DNA of 64,000 nt, from NCBI RefSeq assembly GCF_006351965.1, contig NZ_CP040932.1, positions 2,604,001-2,668,000 on the forward strand. Reading direction: 5' to 3'. A program made the position numbers and the translations under genes. Shown here one piece after another: positions 56,134 to 64,000 of the stretch. This DNA is from Oceanicola sp. D3. GTDB taxonomy: Bacteria > Pseudomonadota > Alphaproteobacteria > Rhodobacterales > Rhodobacteraceae. Under the pieces are notes generated by a model. It was not told the DNA's origin. It was given only the letters and a program-made list of their open reading frames with translations, and did not search any database. Position 1 is the first letter of the stretch. Each line of letters opens with the position of its first letter.

Positions 56134-56784
56134 TCATCGTCTGATCATTCCCGCTGCCACCGTTTTTTCGGAGGCAGCCGTTAGGCGGGCATCAAGCCCC
56201 CGCAAACGCTCCGAAAGCTCTTCCAATGGCACTTGGCTCATGCGCTCTGCACGGCGCATGTTCAGCTTGGGGCTGTGCTGCTCCATTCTTCGCAGCAACT
56301 CCTTTCCCGAGACCTCGGCCTCCATGGCTGTTTTCCTGATCACCTCAACCGCGTTCAACCGTCCGGCAACGCTGACAGTGGTGTAGCTGGGCAGGTTGAT
56401 CCCCTCGATCTGCGCGCGGATTTTCTCAAGCAGGCCATAGAAGGTGACGATCATGTGCAGAATATCACTATCGAACACATCAATGTCGCCAATCCGGCTC
56501 CGGTAAATCTCGGTGTGCCGGGCATCGGTGATATGCGGCACCAGATCCGGGTCTTCCTCAAACCGTTGGCGCAGCGAAGCCTTGTCGAGCGACTTCTCCA
56601 GAAAACGCGTCATGTCATTGGTGTTGAAGTCAATTTCCGCGTACATCGCACGCACCAGCTTGTCGCGCGCCTTGTTCCGCCGCTCCTGACTCTTCTGATC
56701 GTCAAGATACCGCTTGCACCACCACACCGCCATGGCGACGAGCGGCACAACCAATGCAATCACCAACCGTTCCCAAAAGGCCAC
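56134..56784 (-). CDS. Hypothetical protein with N-terminal membrane helix
   Basis: Protein of 216 residues. An N-terminal helix (WERLVIALVVPLVAMAVWW) anchors it; the rest is cytosolic and helical (KSQERRNKARDKLVRAMYAEIDFN in parts; HMIVTFYGLLEKIRAQIEG; LEELSERLRGLDARLTAA) with coiled-coil character. The start is GTG 56784 with GGAGG 5 bases before it. GC is a little lower than neighbours. No family recognised; a DUF-type sensor or phage-related protein is possible. Confidence 0.65.
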   Translation of the reverse strand: MAFWERLVIALVVPLVAMAVWWCKRYLDDQKSQERRNKARDKLVRAMYAEIDFNTNDMTRFLEKSLDKASLRQRFEEDPDLVPHITDARHTEIYRSRIGDIDVFDSDILHMIVTFYGLLEKIRAQIEGINLPSYTTVSVAGRLNAVEVIRKTAMEAEVSGKELLRRMEQHSPKLNMRRAERMSQVPLEELSERLRGLDARLTAASEKTVAAGMIRR

Positions 56785-56929
56785 CTGGACCTCCACACAA
56801 ACCCGAGCACCGCGGCGGATAGTAGCCAGCCAGCTCCGCCATGCAAGGCACCGCACCCGGTCTTGCCCTGCCCCGACCGGCCACAATCACATCCCTGCGA
56901 CCCCCTTCCCCAGAATCACCTGCTCACGC

Positions 56930-57724
56930 ATGATCCTCTTCATGCGTGCGTTCCTGCTCTCCTTCCTCCTCCTCACCGCCCCGGCCACGGCCCAGCCCAT
57001 CGAGGTCGATGTCGAACTGGCGCTGATGGTCGATGTCTCCCGCTCGATGACCCCCAATGAGGTCGAGATCCAGCGGCGGGGCTATGCCGAGGCGATCCTC
57101 TCGGATGAGGTGATGACGGCGGTGCAATCGGGCCTGCTCGGGGCCATCGCGGTGACCTATGTGGAATGGGCCGGTAACTACACCCAGCGCGAAATCGTGC
57201 CCTGGACCATCATTCAAACGCCCGATGACGCCCGCGCCTTTGCCGAGGCGCTCTCGCAAACCTTCGCCGGGGGGATGCGCCGCACCTCCATATCGGGAGC
57301 CATCGAATATGCCGCCGACTCGATGGAGCGAAACGCCTTCACCGGCCTGCGCCGGGTGATCGACGTCTCGGGCGACGGGCCCAACAATCAGGGCACCCAT
57401 GTCGAACCGGCCCGCAACGCCGCGCTGGCCAAGGGAATCGTCATCAACGGGCTGCCGCTGATGACCAACGAAGGGCTCGGCGGCACATGGGATATCGGCG
57501 GGCTCGACCTTTATTATCGCGACTGCGTGATCGGCGGCGCCGGGGCCTTCGTCATCCCCGTGCACGAGTGGAGCGAATTCGCCTCCGCCGTCCGCCGAAA
57601 GCTCGTGCTCGAAATCGCTGGCCTGCCGCCCCCCGCACAGATCATCCGCGCCCAAGGCCATTACGATTGCCTGATCGGTGAGAAGATGTGGCAAGAGCGC
57701 CGCCGGTATTGGGACGAACCCTGA
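56930..57724 (+). CDS. DUF1194 (von Willebrand-like) exported protein
   Basis: Protein of 264 residues: signal peptide (MRAFLLSFLLLTAPATAQ) and a VWA-type domain with MIDAS DVSRS at 35-39 (LALMVDVSRSMTPNE), RRVIDVSGDGPNNQG, and a C-terminal GHYDCLIGEKMW. DUF1194 proteins occur widely in alphaproteobacteria; function unknown. An ATG at 56942 is an alternative start; neither has a clear ribosome site. It is the second MIDAS protein in this window. Confidence 0.85.
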   Translation: MILFMRAFLLSFLLLTAPATAQPIEVDVELALMVDVSRSMTPNEVEIQRRGYAEAILSDEVMTAVQSGLLGAIAVTYVEWAGNYTQREIVPWTIIQTPDDARAFAEALSQTFAGGMRRTSISGAIEYAADSMERNAFTGLRRVIDVSGDGPNNQGTHVEPARNAALAKGIVINGLPLMTNEGLGGTWDIGGLDLYYRDCVIGGAGAFVIPVHEWSEFASAVRRKLVLEIAGLPPPAQIIRAQGHYDCLIGEKMWQERRRYWDEP

Positions 57725-57825
57725 AGCGCGCCTTTGCTGCCGCTGCGCAAGCAACCCGGCATCGCCGCACCGCAGCACGCTTTCCGCCTTGACGCCGCCC
57801 CCCGCCCCCCGCACAAACCGGCCTC

Positions 57826-58875
57826 ATGGGAACCGGGCAGTTAACGATTGATCTAGACGCTATCGCGGCCAATTGGACCGCTCTCGATGCTGCGTCAGGA
57901 AGTGGCACCGAAACCGGTGCCGTGGTGAAAGCAAATGGCTATGGCCTTGGCGCGGCGCGGGTGGCGCGGGCTCTGGCCCATGCAGGCGCACGGCGCTTCT
58001 TCGTGGCTCATGCCGAAGAGGGCGCGACGATTCGCAATGCGCTCGGGCGCGGCCCTGAAATCTACGTGTTTTCCGGGCATATGCGCGGCGACACCGACAT
58101 GCTGAACGATCTCGACCTGATCCCGATGATCAACTCGATCGACCAGCTCACCCGCCACATCGAAGCCCTGCCCCAAGCCCCCTTCGGCATCCAGCTCGAC
58201 ACCGGCATGAACCGGCTCGGCATGGAGCCCGGCGAATGGATGGCCCTGCGCGATGTGGCCGTGCCCCGCAACCCGCGCCTGATCATGTCGCATCTCGCCT
58301 CCGCTGATGAGCCCGAGAGCCCGCAAAACCGGGCGCAGGCCAAGCTGTTCCGCGAGTTGACGGCAGGCTGCGGCATCCCCCGGAGCCTTTCTGCCACCGG
58401 CGGCATCCTGCTCGGCCCCGATTTCCACTTTGAGCTGACCCGCCCCGGCATCGGCCTCTATGGCGGCCGCCCGTTCACCGAGGCGCGCGCGGTGGCTCAG
58501 CTCGACCTGCCGGTTATCCAGTCCGGCACCGTGCTCGCAGGCGAGACCGTTGGCTACAACGCCACATGGCAGGCAGAGGTCGACACCCCCACCGCAACGG
58601 TCCAGAGCGGCTATGCCGATGGCATCCTGCGCGCGCTGACCAACAAGGGCAGCCTCTGGGCCGATGGGGTGGAATGCCCGATCCTTGGGCGCGTTTCGAT
58701 GGATTCCGTGGTCGCCGACATTTCTGGCCTCGAACGTGTGCCCCACGAGCTGTCGCTGCTCTGCCCCGAACAGGGCGTGGATGCGGTGGCCGATGACGCG
58801 GGCACCATCGGCTACGAAATCCTCACCTCCCTCGGCTCGCGCTACGCGCGCCGCTACGCCGGCCGGGCGGGCTGA
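57826..58875 (+). CDS. alr: Alanine racemase
   Basis: PLP enzyme of 349 residues that makes D-alanine for peptidoglycan. PLP-binding Lys35 is in [26 protein letters not shown] lies in the barrel, RPGIGLYGG binds cofactor phosphate, and the second-subunit Tyr is in [23 protein letters not shown] follows. Family ends match. Upstream bases give no strong ribosome site. It is followed after 7 bases by mlaE-like gene. Confidence 0.96.
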   Translation: MGTGQLTIDLDAIAANWTALDAASGSGTETGAVVKANGYGLGAARVARALAHAGARRFFVAHAEEGATIRNALGRGPEIYVFSGHMRGDTDMLNDLDLIPMINSIDQLTRHIEALPQAPFGIQLDTGMNRLGMEPGEWMALRDVAVPRNPRLIMSHLASADEPESPQNRAQAKLFRELTAGCGIPRSLSATGGILLGPDFHFELTRPGIGLYGGRPFTEARAVAQLDLPVIQSGTVLAGETVGYNATWQAEVDTPTATVQSGYADGILRALTNKGSLWADGVECPILGRVSMDSVVADISGLERVPHELSLLCPEQGVDAVADDAGTIGYEILTSLGSRYARRYAGRAG

Positions 58876-58882
58876 CAGGCCC

Positions 58883-59668
58883 TTGGCCACCGTCCTGCAC
58901 CCCCTCGCTCTGATCGGCCGCAACACCCTTGCCCTCATGGCCGCCATCGGGCGCGTCGCGATGTTTCTCGGCAGCACCCTCAGCCACATGGTCCGCCCGC
59001 CCTTCTACCTGAAGGAACTTTGGCAAGCCATTCTGAACGTGGGATATTTCTCGCTCCCAGTCGTTGGCCTCACCGCCATCTTCACCGGTGGTGCGCTTGC
59101 CTTGCAAATCTATTCCGGCGGCTCCCGCTTCAACGCCGAGGCGGTGGTGCCCCAGATCGTCGCCATCGGCATGGTGCGCGAGCTTGGCCCCGTGCTGGTG
59201 GGCCTGATGATCGCCGCCCGCGTCACCTCCTCCGTCGCCGCCGAAATCGCTACGATGAAGGTGACCGAGCAAATCGACGCGCTCGTCACCCTCTCCACCC
59301 ACCCGATGAAGTACCTCACCGTCCCCCGCGTGCTGGCCGCCCTCATCACCGTGCCCGCGCTGGTGGCGGTGGGCGATGTGATCGGCGTCATGGGCGGCTT
59401 CCTCGTCGCCACCGAGCGGCTCGGCTTCAACCCCGCTGCCTACCTGCAAAACACATGGAACTTCCTTGAGGCGCTCGACATCATCTCCAGCCTCGTCAAA
59501 GGCGCTGCCTTCGGCTTCATCGCCGCGCTGATGGGCTGCTACTACGGCATGAACTCCGGCAGAGGTGCGCAGGGCGTAGGCCGCGCCACCAAGCTCTCGG
59601 TGGTCGCCGCCGCCGTGCTGATCCTCGCCGCCAACTTCCTGCTCACACAGGCGTTCTTCTCCGTATGA
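58883..59668 (+). CDS. mlaE: MlaE-family ABC permease
   Basis: Membrane protein of about 261 residues of the MlaE/YrbE family, the permease of lipid-transport ABC systems that move phospholipids across the envelope. FTGGALALQIYSGGSRFNAE, VRELGPVLVGLMIAARVTSS and EIATMKVTEQIDAL are family-typical, with the EQ loop for the ATPase. I took TTG at 58883 as start; an ATG at 58937-58939 would shorten it. It overlaps mlaF by 4 bases. Confidence 0.9.
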   Translation: MATVLHPLALIGRNTLALMAAIGRVAMFLGSTLSHMVRPPFYLKELWQAILNVGYFSLPVVGLTAIFTGGALALQIYSGGSRFNAEAVVPQIVAIGMVRELGPVLVGLMIAARVTSSVAAEIATMKVTEQIDALVTLSTHPMKYLTVPRVLAALITVPALVAVGDVIGVMGGFLVATERLGFNPAAYLQNTWNFLEALDIISSLVKGAAFGFIAALMGCYYGMNSGRGAQGVGRATKLSVVAAAVLILAANFLLTQAFFSV

Positions 59669-60423
59669 TCGAGCTGAGCAACGTCCATAAGTCCTTCGGA
59701 ACCAAGGATGTTCTGCGCGGCGTCGATCTGTCGGTCGGCAAGGGCCGCAGCATGGTCATCATCGGCGGCTCGGGCACCGGTAAGTCGGTTACCCTCAAGT
59801 GCATCCTCGGCCTCGTCGCGCCCGATCAGGGCAGCATCACCGTCGATGGCAGCCCCGTGGCCTCCGCCCGCTCCGCCGCCGCCCGCGAGGCCTTTCTCGC
59901 CCGCTTCGGCATGCTCTTCCAGGGCGGCGCGTTGTTCGATTCGCTCCCGGTCTGGCAAAACGTCGCCTTTCGCCTCCTGCGCGGGGCGCTCAAACGCCCC
60001 AAGGCCGAGGCCCGCGAGATTGCTATCGAAAAGCTCCGCCGCACCGGCCTCGGCCCGGAAACCGCCGATCTCTACCCCGGCGAACTCTCCGGCGGCATGC
60101 AAAAGCGCGTCGGCCTCGCCCGCGCCATCGCCGCCGAGCCCGAGATCATCTTTTTCGACGAGCCCACCACCGGGCTGGATCCGATCATGGCCGGGGTCAT
60201 CAACGAGCTGATACGCGAGATCGTCACCGAAATGGGCGCCACCGCCGTGACCATCACCCATGATATGACCTCGGTGCGCGCCATCGCAGATGACGTGGCC
60301 ATGCTCCACGCCGGCAAGATCCGCTGGACTGGCCCCGTGGGAGAAATGGACGCTGCCTCAGACCCTTACCTGACGCAGTTCATCCACGGCAGCGCCGAAG
60401 GCCCGATCGAAACCCTGCGCTGA
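59665..60423 (+). CDS. mlaF: MlaF-family ABC ATPase
   Basis: Protein of 252 residues: Walker A IIGGSGTGKSVTLKCIL, Q-loop in FGMLFQGGALFDSLPVW, signature ELSGGMQKRVGLARAIA, Walker B EIIFFDEPTTGLDPIMAG and H-loop AVTITHDM. The GGALFDSL after the Q-loop is typical of MlaF-type proteins. ATPase partner of the preceding permease. No mlaD or mlaC follows, as is common in roseobacters where the MCE-domain gene is elsewhere. Confidence 0.93.
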   Translation: MIELSNVHKSFGTKDVLRGVDLSVGKGRSMVIIGGSGTGKSVTLKCILGLVAPDQGSITVDGSPVASARSAAAREAFLARFGMLFQGGALFDSLPVWQNVAFRLLRGALKRPKAEAREIAIEKLRRTGLGPETADLYPGELSGGMQKRVGLARAIAAEPEIIFFDEPTTGLDPIMAGVINELIREIVTEMGATAVTITHDMTSVRAIADDVAMLHAGKIRWTGPVGEMDAASDPYLTQFIHGSAEGPIETLR

Positions 60424-60432
60424 GAACCCGCT

Positions 60433-61011
60433 ATGGAAGCCATCGCCGAAGTCATTCTTGCCATCGTCGCCGCCTTCCTCGAACTCCTCGTTCACCTTGC
60501 CGCCATCACCATGTCGCTCGGCTGGGCGGCCCGCCACGCGCGCGGCGTCATGCGTGTGGCCCTCTCCATCACCACCCTCACCGCCGCTTGGCTCTTTGCC
60601 GGTGTCTCCACCCCGCTATGGGCCAGCCCCTCCATCGCCCTCTCCGGTGCCTTTTCCTTCACCGTGCTCGCCACCTGCGTTGTCATGATGCTCTTTGGCA
60701 TCGCGCTGTCCATCGCCGCACACCGGGTAACAGAGCCCGAAGCGCCCGCAAAACCCGGCCCCGTGGCCAAGCATCCAGACCTCTCTGGGTTCGTGCTCTA
60801 CGGCTTCGCAATCCTCATCGTTGCAGGCCTCGTGGCCGTTTTGCTTACCCAAAGCCACCGCAGCACCCTGCGCGAGCGCCTCTGCGACGCCGCCGAGGGC
60901 CGAATCTCCGAAAGCTGGAAAGACCGGGGCAGCCGCGCCCTCGATCTGTCCGAAGCCCTGCTGAAAAAAGACTTCCGCGCCAAACTCCCCTGCCTCGATG
61001 AGGCCGGTTAA
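60433..61011 (+). CDS. Hypothetical membrane protein
   Basis: Protein of 192 residues with four hydrophobic helices (residues about 5-30, 40-60, 70-95 and 120-142; e.g. AIAEVILAIVAAFLELLVHL) and a polar C-terminus with two cysteines (RERLCDAAEG, KLPCLDEAG). Starts 9 bases after mlaF, so probably the same operon. No family recognised. A part in the lipid transporter is possible but unshown. Confidence 0.7.
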   Translation: MEAIAEVILAIVAAFLELLVHLAAITMSLGWAARHARGVMRVALSITTLTAAWLFAGVSTPLWASPSIALSGAFSFTVLATCVVMMLFGIALSIAAHRVTEPEAPAKPGPVAKHPDLSGFVLYGFAILIVAGLVAVLLTQSHRSTLRERLCDAAEGRISESWKDRGSRALDLSEALLKKDFRAKLPCLDEAG

Positions 61012-61167
61012 CGCCCATTGTTTCGGCTTTGGCGACAATCACGCCCCCTTTCAACAACTGTCCAGGCAGAAACCGATTAACCGAATCCAAATCCTTCGCT
61101 AGGTTGAACGGGCTGGGATTTTTGTTGCGGCTCAACTGTTTGAGCCACAAAGCTGATGGGGGATACG

Positions 61168-61974
61168 ATGACTGCCACAAACGAGACGCCCGCAGACCGT
61201 CTATTTCAGGCGCTGAGGGCGCTGTCTCTTACCGCCTTCGGTGCCATTGCCATCGGCCTTATCGGCGCAACCCTGCTTGCGGCCTTCAAGGTGCTGCCCT
61301 GGCTGGAAGCCTCGCTGACCTTCGGCGAAACCACCTATGAGAATGCCGGCATCTGGATCCAATCCGGTCTCACCCTCTTTGCCCTCGCCCTCTGCGCCTT
61401 CCTGCCCGCCAATCGGCACATTCTGGCGCTTCAAAAAAGCCACCGCGACTTTCACCTCTCGATGGATGACATCGCCCGCGCCTATGCCACCTGCCACGCG
61501 GCAGACCGGGAGGGCGCCTTTTCCATGTCCTCCGAGTTCGACGCTGTGCGCGAGCGTATGGCCTTCATGCGCAACCACCCCGACCTGCGCGGGCTGGAGC
61601 CGGGCGTGCTCGAAGTCGCCGCCCAGATGAGCGAGGTTTCCCGTGATCTCGCCGCCGTCTACTCCGACGAGAAGATGACCCGCGCCACCACCTTCCTGCG
61701 TCAACGACAGGAAGAGATAGATGCCTTCTCGGACAGGCTGAAACTGGCGCAAAAGACCACCGACGAAATCAAGCGCTGGAGCCAGCAAATCAACGTCGAA
61801 GAGAGCATTCAGGCCACCCAGCTTGCCCAGCTGGAGCAAGATCTGCTGGAGCTTCTGCCCGAGCTTGGCTTCGACGTCGAAGAAGAGGCCCTGCCGCCCG
61901 CTCACACCGACGAGCGCAAGGTTGTGCCCATGGCCGCCAAGCCACAAAGCGCAAAGGCCAAACCCGCCGAATAG
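61168..61974 (+). CDS. Membrane-anchored coiled-coil protein
   Basis: Protein of 268 residues: two N-terminal hydrophobic segments (LSLTAFGAIAIGLIGATLLAA and IQSGLTLFALALCAFLPA) followed by a long cytosolic helical region (HRDFHLSMDDIARAYATCH; AFMRNHPDLRGLEPGVLEVA; LRQRQEEIDAFSDRLKLAQ) with coiled-coil features and an Ala/Lys/Pro tail. Similar roseobacter proteins are sometimes labelled DNA repair protein, without evidence. GGGGGATACG before the ATG at 61168 favours this start over 61156. The next gene follows after 72 bases. Confidence 0.72.
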   Translation: MTATNETPADRLFQALRALSLTAFGAIAIGLIGATLLAAFKVLPWLEASLTFGETTYENAGIWIQSGLTLFALALCAFLPANRHILALQKSHRDFHLSMDDIARAYATCHAADREGAFSMSSEFDAVRERMAFMRNHPDLRGLEPGVLEVAAQMSEVSRDLAAVYSDEKMTRATTFLRQRQEEIDAFSDRLKLAQKTTDEIKRWSQQINVEESIQATQLAQLEQDLLELLPELGFDVEEEALPPAHTDERKVVPMAAKPQSAKAKPAE

Positions 61975-62046
61975 CGCCAGCGGGTTCACAAGCCTCCTGC
62001 CAGCCCCTATCTGAAGACTAGACCGCAACCGCCAAAGGCAGGCCCC

Positions 62047-62556
62047 TTGCTGCTCGCCCTCAAGCTCGCCAACCTCTCGCTCCTCCTGCTCTTCCCGCTG
62101 GCATGGTTCGCACCGCTCCTGCGTGCGGGGCTGCTGCCGCTGTTCGGGCTGTCCGAAATCTCGGTCATTTCTGGCCTGCAAGAACTCTGGGGCAAAGACG
62201 TGTTTCTTGCCCTGCTGGTCACAGCCTTCGCCCTCTTTGCCCCCTACCTCAAAACCATCGGCCTCGCGCTGCTGCACTTCGGGCTGATGCGCCGCAAGGT
62301 GCTGCCCGCGCTGCACCTGCTCGGCAAGCTGGCCATGGCCGATATCTTCCTGATCGCGCTCTACATCGTCGTGGCCAAGGGCATCGGCGTGGGCCGGGTG
62401 GAGGTGGCATGGGGGCTCTACCTCTTCACCGCCTGCATCCTCGCCTCCATCGGCATCTCATGGGCCACCGAGAGGAGCCGCAAGCGCCTGCCGCCCCCCG
62501 GCCCGGCCCTGCAACCCAGTGCCGAAGCGCTTTCCCTAAGCCCCACCTCCGAGTGA
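62047..62556 (+). CDS. PqiA-like membrane protein
   Basis: Protein of 169 residues with four hydrophobic helices (LKLANLSLLLLFPLAWFAPLL, DVFLALLVTAFALFAPYL and two more, including LGKLAMADIFLIALYIVVAKG), matching one half of paraquat-inducible protein A, whose relatives work with MCE-domain proteins in envelope lipid transport. The start is TTG at 62047 with AGGCAGG before it; no upstream ATG. The 3' end overlaps the convergent glycosyltransferase by 21 bases. Confidence 0.8.
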   Translation: MLLALKLANLSLLLLFPLAWFAPLLRAGLLPLFGLSEISVISGLQELWGKDVFLALLVTAFALFAPYLKTIGLALLHFGLMRRKVLPALHLLGKLAMADIFLIALYIVVAKGIGVGRVEVAWGLYLFTACILASIGISWATERSRKRLPPPGPALQPSAEALSLSPTSE

Positions 62557-63663
62557 GGTAGCCAGCCCGGCCCGTTGCCAGAGCGCCTCTGTCCCAGCGT
62601 CCCGCACGAGGCTCTCGGCATCGGCAATCCGCTGGCCCTTCCAGCCGGTGCTGATCTGGGCGCAATGCATAAAGCGATGCGACCTCGACATAGCAACGCG
62701 GTTAAAGAGATAGCCGGCCACGCCATGCACATCCCAGCCAAACCGCGCAAGCGGACTGCCTCGGGTGATGCACCACTTCTCCTTGCTGTAGGTCTCCGGA
62801 TCGCGCCGCCAGATATGATCCCCATGCATCGGCACCTCACCAGCCGCGTCCACAGCATAGCGCCAATGGCACCGCGCTGTGGCATACCCCAGCCGCGAAC
62901 GCTCCGCCTGCTCAACCAGCGTCCCTGCGCCATCGGCGGCCACAAGCATTTCGTCCACATCACACCAGATGAGCCCACGCGCGTGGGGAAAATACCGGTG
63001 CCGGATGGTGTTGATGATCCCGAGCTGCAAGAACAGCGCAATCCCGCGCGGCGGCTTCGCGGCCATCGGCCCATAGGGCACATCGACGCCCACCACCGTT
63101 GCCCCGCTTAGGCCCTCAACGCTTGCCAGACAGGCCCGAATATCTTCCAGCCCATACTCCGTGCTGCCATTGTCGAAAAACAGCACATGCTCCACCCCGG
63201 CAGACGCAACATAATGCGCCGCCCAATCACGCACCCATGGCAGCGGGTTGTTCCTCGACAGCGTAGACAGCACCACCTTTCCGGCAAACGCCTCGTCAGG
63301 AACTGCCACCGAGATCGAAAGCTCCTCCCCATCAAGCACCACCGACAGCCTCGAAGGGCACGCCCGCGCCCGAACCCACAGTTCGTCATGGCGGCGATAT
63401 CTGCGCAGCGCCGTCACCGGATGCACGCCCAACTCCGAGCGAAACGTTGCCCCGCGCAATAACCCCGCAAGGTTCAGCAGCTTCGGGCAGACAAGCACGA
63501 TCCGGCCGCGCTCTGGCAAAAAGGTCGCGCTATAGGCCAGCGTTGAGAAATCGTAGCGCTCGGCGAAATTCGCAGGCTGCGCGGCGGGGCGAAGCAGCGG
63601 CCTGCGCTGCACCGGGGCATCCTTGGGCAGCCGCAGGGGCTCCAATGTCAGGGTCTCGAACAT
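62536..63663 (-). CDS. Glycosyltransferase family 2-type protein
   Basis: Protein of 375 residues. The catalytic domain is in the C-terminal half: LSRNNPLPWVRDWAAHYV, EHVLFFDNGSTEYG and GLIWCDVDEMLV with the metal-binding DxD, followed by HGDHIWRRDPETYSKEK and RFMHCAQIS. The pattern is that of the Glyco_tranf_2_4 group, common in roseobacters. The N-terminal 130 residues are a separate beta-rich part (LPERGRIVLVCPKLLNLAG). Cytosolic. The ATG at 63663 follows AGACCCTG, a poor site. Confidence 0.82.
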   Translation of the reverse strand: MFETLTLEPLRLPKDAPVQRRPLLRPAAQPANFAERYDFSTLAYSATFLPERGRIVLVCPKLLNLAGLLRGATFRSELGVHPVTALRRYRRHDELWVRARACPSRLSVVLDGEELSISVAVPDEAFAGKVVLSTLSRNNPLPWVRDWAAHYVASAGVEHVLFFDNGSTEYGLEDIRACLASVEGLSGATVVGVDVPYGPMAAKPPRGIALFLQLGIINTIRHRYFPHARGLIWCDVDEMLVAADGAGTLVEQAERSRLGYATARCHWRYAVDAAGEVPMHGDHIWRRDPETYSKEKWCITRGSPLARFGWDVHGVAGYLFNRVAMSRSHRFMHCAQISTGWKGQRIADAESLVRDAGTEALWQRAGLATSLGGGA

Positions 63664-63725
63664 GCCCCCGCATAGCGCGGGCGCCCTCGCCGTGCCAGCA
63701 AAGACCGCACCACTCTGGCGCGCAT

Positions 63726-63757
63726 AAAAAGAGACGGGCCCGCAAAGGCCCGCCTCT
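63726..63757 (-). terminator. Rho-independent terminator of OmpA-family gene
   Basis: On the minus strand AGAGGCGGGCC-TTTGCG-GGCCCGTCTCT is followed by TTTTT. The 11-bp stem has one mismatch; it lies about 30 bases after the stop at 63785. Confidence 0.85.
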
Positions 63758-63784
63758 CTACTCGTTAACCGAAGGGTTCTGGAG

Positions 63785-64000
63785 TTACGATCCGGTGGCG
63801 ATCAGCGGGGTGATCCGGCGCACGGCGGCACGACGGTTGGCGCGCTCGCCTTCCAGCGTGCGGATCTTGAGGTCGCCCTCGCCGTAGCCCTGCACCACGA
63901 GGTTTTCGGGCGGCACGTCAAAGTACTCGGTCAGCGCCAACGCCACACTCTCCGCGCGACGGTCCGACAGGGCCAGGTTGTAGGCCGCATTGCCAACCGC
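63785..64000 (-). CDS. OmpA-family protein, C-terminal part (5' end outside window)
   Basis: The visible 71 residues are the C-terminal peptidoglycan-binding OmpA domain: NLALSDRRAESVALALTEYF, then LVVQGYGEGDLKIRTLEGERANRRAAVRR. This includes the conserved LSxxRAxSV and NRRxxV. It binds diaminopimelate in the periplasm. The rest of the gene starts beyond 64000. A terminator follows the stop. Confidence 0.9.
   Translation of the reverse strand, partial: AVGNAAYNLALSDRRAESVALALTEYFDVPPENLVVQGYGEGDLKIRTLEGERANRRAAVRRITPLIATGS

Overview
The window is a GC-rich chromosomal stretch of an alphaproteobacterium, most likely a marine Rhodobacteraceae (Roseobacter group). The evidence is the very high GC codon use, long chains of 4-base start/stop overlaps, roseobacter-type gene pairs (xdhC with a molybdopterin-binding protein, alr-mlaE-mlaF, DUF6653 beside HMG-CoA lyase) and control sites of alphaproteobacterial type (a GTTC-N7-GTTC-like LexA box before uvrA, an ATTC-N8-GAAT SqrR-type site). 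No tRNA, rRNA, CRISPR array, integrase or intact insertion sequence is visible.

Layout. 1-11.3 kb (minus strand) is a leucine/isovalerate (liu) degradation operon: isovaleryl-CoA dehydrogenase, both methylcrotonyl-CoA carboxylase subunits, a methylglutaconyl-CoA hydratase-type crotonase and HMG-CoA lyase. They are interleaved with small exported, EcsC, membrane, GST and DUF6653 genes, mostly joined by 4-8 base overlaps. Downstream lie xdhC and a molybdopterin-binding gene. 11.4-23.2 kb holds two SH3 exported paralogues, a DegT aminotransferase, phosphoglycolate phosphatase, glmU-glmS (UDP-GlcNAc synthesis), an AlkD-like repair gene ending in a tandem palindromic repeat, moaA, a glycosyltransferase, coaD and a CBS protein. 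23.2-34.3 kb contains valine catabolism in two places: LysR/mmsA, and the operon isobutyryl-CoA dehydrogenase - 3-hydroxyisobutyryl-CoA hydrolase - mmsB. Between them are two glycosyltransferases, a YbdK-type ligase and a short AT-rich island (about 30.1-31.2 kb) with an unrecognised membrane-anchored protein. 34.4-46.6 kb has an HNH-like nuclease, a probably sulfide-responsive DUF2892 gene, a TspO-like protein, uvrA, a LysR/DUF1330 pair, an MFS transporter, a 985-residue von Willebrand protein with seven Ig-like repeats, and glutaryl-CoA dehydrogenase. 46.7-64 kb has many small proteins of unknown function, an Ala/Lys/Pro-rich histone-H1-like protein, pyrC-pyrE, dnaB, a DUF1194 protein, alr, mlaE-mlaF, two unknown membrane proteins, a PqiA-like protein, a glycosyltransferase and the 3' end of an OmpA-family gene.

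How it fits together. Three acyl-CoA dehydrogenases with their downstream enzymes cover leucine, valine and lysine/tryptophan breakdown. The leucine and valine operons share an almost identical inverted repeat next to their start sites (TTGAAC-N4-GTTCAA and TTGACC-N4-GTTCAA), suggesting one repressor. The least explained parts are the AT-rich island, the palindromic repeat that occurs both after a gene and inside the carboxylase beta-subunit coding sequence, the HNH-like gene with its own operator-like palindrome, and several unrecognised small proteins.
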